From JAVZGQ01 sp038998365 (GTDB taxonomy: Archaea > Aenigmatarchaeota > Aenigmatarchaeia > CG10238-14 > SCSR01): a DNA stretch of 9,619 nucleotides. The first letter of the stretch is position 1, and each line of letters begins with the position of its first letter. The stretch lies in the NCBI GenBank assembly GCA_038998365.1, contig JAVZHJ010000028.1:1-9619 (forward strand), written 5' to 3'. Shown here in pieces: positions 4,977-9,619 of the stretch. The translations under genes were made by a program, and so were the position numbers. The notes beneath the pieces are model-generated. The model saw only the letters and a list, made by a program, of their open reading frames with translations, had not been told where the DNA came from and made no database searches.

Positions 4977-6626
4977 ATGGAAGAAATTATATTTAAACAT
5001 GCCTTAGTTAATGCTGTTGAACATGGTGGTAAAGCAGATGTTCAGGCTGTGATTAAAAAGGTGATAGCTGAAAAACCAGAATTCAAAGCTAAGATAAAAG
5101 AATTAATAGAAATGGCTAAAAAAACTGTAAATGAAATTAATTCTATTTCTTTAGAGGAACAAAAGGAAAAGTTGGAAGAATTGGGCATAAAAATTGAAAA
5201 GAAGAAGGTTGAAAAATTCGAATTACCCGAACTTCCTGGCGCAGAATTTGGTAAAGTTGTAACAGCTTTTCCACCGGAACCGAGCAAATATCCTCACATA
5301 GGACATGCAAAGGCGGCTTTTCTTAACTTTTTATATGCTAAGAAATATGGTGGAAAATTTATTTTAAGATTTGAAGATACGAATCCAGAAATGGTGAAAG
5401 ACGAATATTACGAAGCTATAATCGAGGGGATGAAATGGCTTGGGATTGAGTGGGATATATTGGACTATTCTTCTGATCACATGAAAAAATTTTATGATGC
5501 TGTTGAAAAAATGATTTTGGAAAGTAAAGCTTATGTTTGCCTTTGTAAAGTAGAAACTATAAGAAAAAATCGGGCTTCTGGAAAAGAATGTAAACATAGA
5601 ATGCAAAATGTGGAAGAAAATCTAGAAATGTGGAAGAAAATGAAAAAAGATTTCAAAGAAGGTGAAGCTGTTGTGAGACTTAAAATTGACATGAAGCATG
5701 TCAATGCAACTATGAGAGATCCTTCAATAATGAGAATTGTTGAGACTGCTCATCCAAGAACGGGAAAAAAATATCGTGTCTGGCCAACTTATGATTTTGG
5801 GACTGCAATGATGGATGGTTGGGAATGTGTAACACATCGATTGAGAAGCAAGGAATTTGAAGTGAGAAAAGAATTGCAACAATATATTCAAAAACTTTTT
5901 GGGTTTAAGCCATCCCAAACAATTGAGTTTGGTAGACTTAATTTGAAAGGTGTACCGACTTCTGGGAGAATAATTAGAGAAATGATTAAAAAAGGTAAAC
6001 TGTTTGGTTGGGATGATCCTAGACTTACAACACTTATGGCCTTGAAAAAAAGGGGGTTTGTTCCAGAAGCCATCAAAAATTTCATTTTATTGACAGGTGT
6101 TTCAAAGGCCGAAGGTGTGGTAACTTGGGAGCTTTTAGAAGCTGAAAACAGAAAGGCTGTAGATCCTTTGGCAAACAGATATATGGTTGTTTTAAATCCT
6201 GTAGAAATAGCTTTGGAGGGTGCTCCTGAAATAAAGGAAGTGGAAATTAATTTACATCCAGACTTTCCTGAAAGAGGAGTGAGAAAAATTCCGGTGAATG
6301 TGAAAAAAATTTTGATTGAAAAAGAAGATTACAAAAAGTATAAAAATAAAGAAGTTGGGTTAATGTATTTTGCAACTATAAAAATTGGGGAGAAAATTAA
6401 ATTTGTTTCCAAAGAAGTCCCTTTGGAAATTCAAAAAATCCATTGGTGTTCTGAACCAAATTTAAAGATAAAAATTATGATGCCAAACGGTAAACTTGTT
6501 GAGGCTGTAGGTGAACCTGAGATGAAAAAGCTTAAAAAAGATCAAATTATTCAAATGCCCAGGGTTGGGTTTGCAAGGGTAGATAAAGAATATAAAGATA
6601 TAATTTTATATTACACACACAAATAA
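4977..6626 (+). CDS. gltX: Glutamyl-tRNA synthetase, archaeal (GlnRS-like) type
   Basis: Class I aminoacyl-tRNA synthetase of 549 aa that charges tRNA-Glu with glutamate. An archaeal N-terminal extension (1-85, helical, Lys/Glu rich) precedes the Rossmann domain with PHIGHAKAA (HIGH at 107-110) and RFEDTNP (131-137). A zinc-knuckle-like set C188, C190, C205, H207 follows, then RVWPTYDF (267-274), THRLRSKEFE (286-295) and GWDDPRL (344-350). A GlnRS-like beta-barrel anticodon-binding domain occupies about 400-549. The KMSKS-equivalent loop reads VPTSGR (326-331), where I would expect a form such as VSKR, so the usual second lysine seems replaced by glycine. Archaeal-type GluRS often also charges tRNA-Gln for GatDE amidation; the sequence does not settle this. 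The ATG at 4977 lacks a Shine-Dalgarno. Confidence 0.94.
   Translation: MEEIIFKHALVNAVEHGGKADVQAVIKKVIAEKPEFKAKIKELIEMAKKTVNEINSISLEEQKEKLEELGIKIEKKKVEKFELPELPGAEFGKVVTAFPPEPSKYPHIGHAKAAFLNFLYAKKYGGKFILRFEDTNPEMVKDEYYEAIIEGMKWLGIEWDILDYSSDHMKKFYDAVEKMILESKAYVCLCKVETIRKNRASGKECKHRMQNVEENLEMWKKMKKDFKEGEAVVRLKIDMKHVNATMRDPSIMRIVETAHPRTGKKYRVWPTYDFGTAMMDGWECVTHRLRSKEFEVRKELQQYIQKLFGFKPSQTIEFGRLNLKGVPTSGRIIREMIKKGKLFGWDDPRLTTLMALKKRGFVPEAIKNFILLTGVSKAEGVVTWELLEAENRKAVDPLANRYMVVLNPVEIALEGAPEIKEVEINLHPDFPERGVRKIPVNVKKILIEKEDYKKYKNKEVGLMYFATIKIGEKIKFVSKEVPLEIQKIHWCSEPNLKIKIMMPNGKLVEAVGEPEMKKLKKDQIIQMPRVGFARVDKEYKDIILYYTHK
5606..5641 (+). repeat. 16-bp direct repeat pair inside gltX
   Basis: AAATGTGGAAGAAAAT occurs at 5606-5621 and again at 5626-5641, separated by CTAG. 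The 20-nt period is not a multiple of three, so the copies are read in different frames (NVEEN and EMWKK). Slippage or recombination between them would delete 20 nt and destroy the gene. Confidence 0.8.
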
Positions 6627-6643
6627 AGTTATAAGGTGAATTG

Positions 6644-7012
6644 ATGGCAAAAGCATATGTGAAGTTTGAATTGCCAAAAGATTTGAAGACCAAGATTTTG
6701 CAAGCTTTAGAAGTCGCAAAGAATACTGGAAAGATTAGAAAAGGTATGAATGAAACGACAAAAGCGGTTGAAAGAGGGGTCGCTCAGTTAGTTATAATAG
6801 CAGAAGACGTTGACCCTGAAGAAATAGTTATGCACTTACCTGTCTTATGTGAAGAAAAGAAAATACCCTATGGTTATGTTCAAAGCAAGCAAGAACTTGG
6901 GAGGGCTGCTGGAATAGATGTAGCATGTGCTGCAGCGTGTATAATTGAGCCTGGAGAAGCAAAAGACTCTTTGAAAGAAATAATAAAGAGATTGGAAGAG
7001 TTGAAGAAGTGA
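6644..7012 (+). CDS. rpl7ae: Ribosomal protein L7Ae
   Basis: Kink-turn RNA-binding protein of 122 aa. In archaea it is a large-subunit protein and also a core component of box C/D and H/ACA RNPs and of RNase P. The RNA-contact motif reads RKGMNETTKAVERG (32-45); the usual KGTNE has Met in place of Thr at 35. Loop 9 and the C-terminal helix are visible in VQSKQELGRAAGIDVACAAAC. Start is ATG 6644, preceded by AAGGTGA (6633-6639) with a 4-nt gap. An upstream TTG at 6641 would sit too close to that site. It opens the L7Ae-S28e-L24e cluster; 17 bp separate it from gltX, so read-through from that gene is possible. Confidence 0.96.
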   Translation: MAKAYVKFELPKDLKTKILQALEVAKNTGKIRKGMNETTKAVERGVAQLVIIAEDVDPEEIVMHLPVLCEEKKIPYGYVQSKQELGRAAGIDVACAAACIIEPGEAKDSLKEIIKRLEELKK

Positions 7013-7016
7013 TGGG

Positions 7017-7226
7017 ATGCTTGAAAAGTCTTTTCCTGCTGAAGTTTTACAACTCTTAGGAAGAAGTGGCGCTCGTGGTGTGATGCAAGTTAGATGTAAG
7101 GTTTTGGAAGGGCCTGATAAAGGAAAGATATTAACAAGAAATGTAATTGGGCCTGTAAGAGTTGGTGATATTCTTATGCTCAGAGAAACTGAAATGGAGA
7201 CTGCAACAAAACTTGTTGAAAGGTGA
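7017..7226 (+). CDS. rps28e: Ribosomal protein S28e
   Basis: Small-subunit protein of 69 aa with an OB-like beta barrel. Conserved family blocks are GRSGARGVMQVRCKVLEG (15-32), ILTRNVIGPVRVGDILMLRETE (38-59) and the C-terminal TEMETATKL. It normally acts in the 30S head near the mRNA exit. Start ATG 7017 lies 4 nt after the L7Ae stop, with GTGAT at 7009-7013 acting as ribosome binding site from inside the upstream gene. A competing ATG at 7012 is in a different frame and opens no family-like sequence. The L7Ae, S28e, L24e order is a standard archaeal arrangement. Confidence 0.96.
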   Translation: MLEKSFPAEVLQLLGRSGARGVMQVRCKVLEGPDKGKILTRNVIGPVRVGDILMLRETEMETATKLVER

Positions 7227-7230
7227 AATC

Positions 7231-7392
7231 ATGAAATGTTCTTTTTGTGGGGAAAATTTAAGTGTTGGGAAAGGTAAGATGTTCGTCAAAACAAGTGGTG
7301 AAATTTTTTATTTTTGTAGTTCTAAATGTGAAAAAAAATTCATGATGGGCGGGAACCCAAAAAAACTTAAATGGGTAAGAAAAGGTAAATGA
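7231..7392 (+). CDS. rpl24e: Ribosomal protein L24e
   Basis: Zinc-ribbon large-subunit protein of 53 aa. The zinc ligands C3, C6, C29 and C33 appear in MKCSFCG and FYFCSSKCEKKF, followed by the signature NPKKLKW (43-49). Start is ATG 7231, four bases after AGGTGA (7221-7226), which itself contains the S28e stop codon. An in-frame ATG at 7162 would add 23 non-homologous residues within S28e and is rejected. The TGA stop ends a single base before the tRNA gene, so the mRNA 3' end is probably made by RNase P cleavage of a joint transcript. Confidence 0.95.
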   Translation: MKCSFCGENLSVGKGKMFVKTSGEIFYFCSSKCEKKFMMGGNPKKLKWVRKGK

Positions 7393-7425
7393 TGGGCCGG
7401 TAGATCAATGGTAGATCGCTTCCTT

Positions 7426-7438
7426 AAGAATTGGAAAA
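7426..7438 (+). other. tRNA intron 1 (13 nt, between positions 33 and 34)
   Basis: The BHB is complete. Bulge TT^A (7424-7426) and bulge AA^G (7437-7439) flank a 4-bp central helix TTCC (7420-7423) with GGAA (7433-7436). The outer helix is G7418-C7441 and C7419-G7440; the inner part is A7427-T7432 closing a 4-nt loop. Cuts after the second base of each bulge, as for the archaeal splicing endonuclease, remove exactly this segment and join U33 to G34. The position is non-canonical; the usual site is 37/38. Confidence 0.75.
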
Positions 7439-7444
7439 GGCATG

Positions 7445-7460
7445 AGCTTTTTGCTGCTGT
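7445..7460 (+). other. tRNA intron 2 (16 nt, between positions 39 and 40)
   Basis: Bulge TG^A (7443-7445) and bulge GT^G (7459-7461) flank a central helix GGCA (7439-7442) with TGCT (7455-7458), all four pairs forming with one G-U. The inner helix is G7446-C7454 and C7447-G7453 with a T5 loop. The outer helix (T7425-A7462, T7424-A7463, C7423-G7464) exists only after intron 1 is removed. Excision joins G39 (7444) to G40 (7461) and completes the anticodon stem. Confidence 0.7.
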
Positions 7461-7494
7461 GAAGAGGCTCCGGGTTCGAATCCCGGCCGGTCCA

Positions 7495-7536
7495 TTTAAA
7501 AATTTAAGAAGATGAATTAATTGTTATAGTGATATT
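7495..7536 (+). promoter_or_regulatory. Possible S13 operon promoter and ribosome binding site
   Basis: The 42 bp between the tRNA and S13 hold TTTAAAAATTTA (7495-7506), TATA-like and 31-42 nt before the start codon, and AGTGAT (7528-7533), a Shine-Dalgarno-like match 3 nt before ATG 7537. The TATA would give a short leader that includes the binding site. Continued transcription from the L7Ae cluster is equally possible. Confidence 0.35.
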
Positions 7537-8097
7537 ATGGGTGTAACAAAAGTAAAGGCTGAAGAAGAAGTTGAGAAGCCGAAAAAAGAAAAAGTCGAAA
7601 AAAAGCCTGTAGTTAAGAAAGAAGTAAGAGTAATAGTTAGAGTTGCGAATACAGATTTAAATGGAGAAAAACCGTTGAAAAATGCATTGTTGGGAATAAA
7701 GGGAATAAGTCATGCTATGAGCAAAGCTGTTTGTTTAGCAGCTGGTTTTGATCCAAATAGAAAACTTGGGTCATTGAATGAAGAGGAAATAGCAAAACTT
7801 GAGTCTGTAATAAAAGAGCCTAATAAGTTTGGTATACCAAATTGGCTTTTGAACAGAAGGAGGGAACCTGAAACTGGGAATGATTTTCATTTAACAGGAA
7901 GTGATTTAGAGATAGCAAGAAAGTTTGATATTCAAAAAATGATAGATCTTAAGACTTATAAAGGAGTTAGGCATATGTATGGGTTACCTGTTAGGGGACA
8001 GAGAACAAGAAGCTCTTTCAGAAAAGGCAGAGTTGTGGGTGTGGTAAAGAAATCTGTAAGAGTTGCTCAAGAAAAGGCTAAAAGTGAAAAGAAGTGA
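7537..8097 (+). CDS. rps13: Ribosomal protein S13 with charged N-terminal extension
   Basis: Small-subunit head protein (uS13) of 186 aa that contacts the P-site tRNA and the B1 bridges. The core begins near VRVIVRVANTDLNG (30-43). It contains LLGIKGISHAMSKAV (51-65), the archaeal NWLLNRRREPETGNDFHL segment (102-119) and the C-terminal rRNA/tRNA-binding block TYKGVRHMYGLPVRGQRTRS (140-159). Residues 1-30 are a low-complexity Lys/Glu/Val tail absent from the usual archaeal protein of about 150 aa; a second lysine-rich tail closes the protein (180-186). A start inside the core is possible in principle, but ATG 7537 has a matching ribosome binding site. It heads the conserved S13-S4-S11-Rpo3 order. 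Confidence 0.95.
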   Translation: MGVTKVKAEEEVEKPKKEKVEKKPVVKKEVRVIVRVANTDLNGEKPLKNALLGIKGISHAMSKAVCLAAGFDPNRKLGSLNEEEIAKLESVIKEPNKFGIPNWLLNRRREPETGNDFHLTGSDLEIARKFDIQKMIDLKTYKGVRHMYGLPVRGQRTRSSFRKGRVVGVVKKSVRVAQEKAKSEKK

Positions 8098-8102
8098 TTT
8101 AG

Positions 8103-8552
8103 ATGAGAAGATTAAGGAAAAAAATTGAAAAACCAAGAAGACCTTGGGATAAGGAAAGAATTGAAAGAGAGAGGGAAATTCTAAAAAAGTATGGTTTGAG
8201 AAGAAAAAAGGAGTTGTGGAGAGCTGAAGGGATTTTGAGAAAATATAGAAGAATGGCAAGAGAATTGATAGCAAAAAGGGATGTTGAAAAAGAAAGGATT
8301 TTAATAGAGAAATTGAAAAAAATGGGTGTTTTAAAGGGAGGGGAAAAATTGGATGATGTTCTTGCTTTAAATGTTGAAGATATTCTTGAAAGAAGATTAC
8401 AAACTTTGGTTTTTAAGAAAGGGTTAGCAAATTCGCTTAAACATGCAAGACAACTAATAACTCATGGCCATGTTAAAATTAATGGAAGAAGAATTCAATA
8501 TCCAAGCTATCTTGTGCCTTTAGAAGAAGAAAATAAAATTGAAGTTGGGTGA
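8103..8552 (+). CDS. rps4: Ribosomal protein S4
   Basis: Primary 16S rRNA-binding protein (uS4) of 149 aa that nucleates 30S body assembly. The basic N-terminal part includes PRRPWDKERI (11-20) and YGLRRKKELWRAE (30-42). The S4 RNA-binding domain runs about 96-138, with ERRLQTLVFKKGLANSLKHA and LITHGHVKINGRR. It is shorter than typical archaeal S4 (about 170-180 aa). A TAG stop in frame at 8100-8102, immediately before ATG 8103, rules out a longer N-terminus; the common archaeal GDPRR start is reduced to MRR. The ribosome binding site GTGAT (8094-8098) overlaps the S13 stop, indicating translational coupling. Confidence 0.95.
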   Translation: MRRLRKKIEKPRRPWDKERIEREREILKKYGLRRKKELWRAEGILRKYRRMARELIAKRDVEKERILIEKLKKMGVLKGGEKLDDVLALNVEDILERRLQTLVFKKGLANSLKHARQLITHGHVKINGRRIQYPSYLVPLEEENKIEVG

Positions 8553-8556
8553 ACTA

Positions 8557-8955
8557 ATGAAAGAAGAAAAGAAAGAAAAGTGGGGAGTTGCGCACATATT
8601 ATCAACTTCAAATAACACAATTGTTCACATAACAGATTTGACCGGAGCCGAAACTATAGCAAGAGTTTCAGCAGGAATGATGACTGATAAAGATAGGGAA
8701 GGTGGGATGCCTTTTCCAGCTATGCTTGCCGCAAAAAAAGCAGCTGAAATGGCTTTAGCAAAAGGGATTGTTGGTGTGCATATTAGGGTAAGGGGTGTGG
8801 GTGGTGTGAAATCTAAAGCCCCTGGTCAAGGTGCTCAGCCTGCAATAAGAGCTTTAGCAAGAGCTGGTTTGAAAATTGGAATGATTGAAGATGTAACACC
8901 AATACCACATGGTTACATGAGACCAAAAGGAGGAAGGAGGGGAAGAAGAGTTTAA
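8557..8955 (+). CDS. rps11: Ribosomal protein S11
   Basis: Platform protein (uS11) of 132 aa near the E site and the 3' end of 16S rRNA. Conserved blocks are STSNNTIVHITDLTGAETIARVS (16-38), GIVGVHIRVRGVGG (70-83), GQGAQPAIRALARAGLKIG (90-108) and the C-terminal DVTPIPHGYMRPKGGRRGRRV (112-132). The length matches archaeal S11. I chose ATG 8557 because GGGTGA (8547-8552), which contains the S4 stop, lies 4 nt upstream. A TTG at 8539 would add six residues overlapping S4 and has no binding site. Confidence 0.96.
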   Translation: MKEEKKEKWGVAHILSTSNNTIVHITDLTGAETIARVSAGMMTDKDREGGMPFPAMLAAKKAAEMALAKGIVGVHIRVRGVGGVKSKAPGQGAQPAIRALARAGLKIGMIEDVTPIPHGYMRPKGGRRGRRV

Positions 8956-8987
8956 ATTTTAGAAAATCAAATGATAAAAGTGAAAAC

Positions 8988-9606
8988 ATGAAAGTAAAAA
9001 TTTTGAAGAAAGATGGAATGGTGCTTAGTTTTTCTGTTGAAGGCATTTCTCCCGGTTTTGCAAATGCTTTGAGAAGAATTATGGTTGGTGAAGTACCAAC
9101 AATGGCAATAGAGTGGGTGGATTTCAAGAAGAACGATTCGGTCTTACCAGATGAAATTTTGGCAAACAGGCTTGGACAAATTCCATTGACTTTTGATAAA
9201 AAAGCTTATGANNNNNNNNNNTGAATGTAAATGTGAAGGAAAGGGTTGTAGCAGGTGTCAAGTAGAATTGATTTTAAAAGAGAAGGGACCAAAATTGGTT
9301 TGTGCTGGAGATTTGAAGAGTAAAGCCAAAGATGTGAAGCCTGTTTTTGATAAGATACCAATAGTTGAGCTTTTTGATGATGAAGAGTTGCAATTTGAAG
9401 CAACAGCACAGCTTGGTTTAGGAAGAGAGCATGTGAAATGGCAAGCAGCTGTTGTTGGTTATAATTATGAGGGGGATAAATTTGTTTTTAATATTGAATC
9501 TGTTTCTGGTTTAAGTCCTGAAGAAATAGTTTTGTCTGCCGCTGAAATTTTGGAGAAAAAGATGAAAGAATTTCAGAAAAGTTTAAACAAACTGAAAAAA
9601 GATTAA
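8988..9606 (+). CDS. rpo3: DNA-directed RNA polymerase subunit Rpo3 (RpoD), split by an assembly gap
   Basis: Assembly platform subunit of archaeal RNA polymerase (equivalent to Rpb3 and bacterial alpha), which dimerises with Rpo11. Residues 1-74 contain the alpha-motif GISPGFANALRRIMVGEVPTMAIE (19-42) and ANRLGQIPLTFDKKAY (59-74). After the gap come the cysteine motif ECKCEGKGCSRC (CxCx4CxxC, domain 2), then GREHVKWQAAVVGY, and a helical C-terminus ending at TAA 9604-9606. The frame differs before and after the Ns, but gap size is arbitrary; about 205 aa in total would result. The ferredoxin-like Fe-S domain found in some archaeal Rpo3 is absent. The ribosome binding site AAGTGA (8978-8983) sits 4 nt before ATG 8988. 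It closes the S13-S4-S11-rpo3 run. Confidence 0.93.
9212..9221. other. Assembly gap (10 N)
   Basis: Ten Ns interrupt rpo3. In-frame codons end at TAT 9207-9209 and resume at GAA 9223-9225, so with the three known flanking bases the true number of missing bases must be a multiple of three for an intact gene, for example 9 or 12, not 10. Family alignment (KAY, a few residues, then ECKC) agrees with a gap of that size. Confidence 0.9.
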
Positions 9607-9619
9607 TTTTTAAGTTAAA

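Larger units (their letters stand above)
7394..7494 (+). tRNA. tRNA-Ala(GGC) with two predicted BHB introns
   Basis: The acceptor stem GGGCCGG (7394-7400) pairs with CCGGTCC (7487-7493) and includes G3:U70, the alanine identity pair; the discriminator is A7494 and CCA is not encoded. D arm is GATC-AATGGTA-GATC (7403-7417) with A14, G18G19 and A21. T arm is CCGGG-TTCGAAT-CCCGG (7470-7486) and the variable loop is AGGCT (7465-7469). The anticodon arm is interrupted. Removing 7426-7438 and 7445-7460 gives CTTCC-TTGGCAT-GGAAG, a perfect 5-bp stem with anticodon GGC, U33 and A37, and a 72-nt mature tRNA. Unspliced, the loop would show AAG, which suits neither the type I shape nor G3:U70. It lies one base after the L24e stop and 42 bp before S13, embedded between ribosomal protein genes. 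Confidence 0.9.

Noticed and set aside
7162..7230. Longer L24e with a 23-residue N-terminal extension
   Set aside because: The extension is the out-of-frame end of S28e; ATG 7231 has an AGGTGA site 4 nt upstream and starts exactly at the zinc motif.
7424..7430. Anticodon AAG or TAA (tRNA-Leu) read from the unspliced loop
   Set aside because: The tRNA has a 5-nt variable loop, not the long arm of tRNA-Leu; archaea avoid A34; G3:U70 marks alanine; and the stem has a C-U mismatch unless both introns are removed.
7426..7454. A single intron giving anticodon TGC from 7455-7457
   Set aside because: This would leave U37, G38 and a C31-U39 mismatch, whereas the two-intron model gives a perfect stem, A37 and two complete central BHB helices.
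9193..9606. A separate gene beginning just before the N run
   Set aside because: Its first residues come from the wrong frame; the sequence after the gap is the C-terminal half of Rpo3.

Overview
The window is archaeal, AT-rich and gene-dense. It carries archaeal-type methionine adenosyltransferase, archaeal glutamyl-tRNA synthetase, CDP-archaeol synthase, ribosomal proteins L7Ae, S28e and L24e, RNA polymerase subunit Rpo3, and a tRNA whose introns fit archaeal bulge-helix-bulge (BHB) splicing. Short proteins and tight spacing suggest a reduced, DPANN-like genome, but this lineage guess is weak because no 16S gene is present.

Layout. Bases 1-287 hold no recognisable gene. They contain a near-perfect 29-nt palindrome (1-29), a small hairpin (about 210-228) and a 28-bp dif-like inverted repeat (257-284). 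A divergent membrane module follows: CDP-archaeol synthase on the minus strand, and on the plus strand a YdjM-like membrane hydrolase overlapping a short CDP-alcohol phosphatidyltransferase by ATGA. The two arms diverge from a symmetric AT-rich promoter palindrome at 770-782. Methionine adenosyltransferase (minus) diverges from a XerA-type tyrosine recombinase (plus). The recombinase converges, with one base between stop codons, on a small winged-helix regulator (minus). A MEMO-family protein and glutamyl-tRNA synthetase follow on the plus strand.

From 6644 to the end is translation and transcription machinery: L7Ae, S28e, L24e, a tRNA gene, then S13, S4, S11 and Rpo3. Genes inside these operons carry GGTGA-type ribosome binding sites 3-4 nt before ATG. 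Several first-in-operon genes (xerA, gltX, the YdjM-like gene) instead have TATA-like boxes about 24-28 nt before ATG and no Shine-Dalgarno, which suggests leaderless transcripts.

The most notable element is the tRNA at 7394-7494. It reads as tRNA-Ala(GGC), with the G3:U70 alanine identity pair, only if two introns (13 and 16 nt) are removed from the anticodon arm. Both form a BHB with a complete 4-bp central helix, and they leave a 6-nt mini-exon that holds the whole anticodon. The second notable element is the dif-like site, whose right arm recurs exactly as an 11-bp half-site over the TATA box of xerA. This suggests a Xer chromosome-resolution site together with autoregulation of its recombinase. 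Rpo3 is interrupted only by a run of 10 Ns; the apparent frame change there is an assembly gap, not a mutation.
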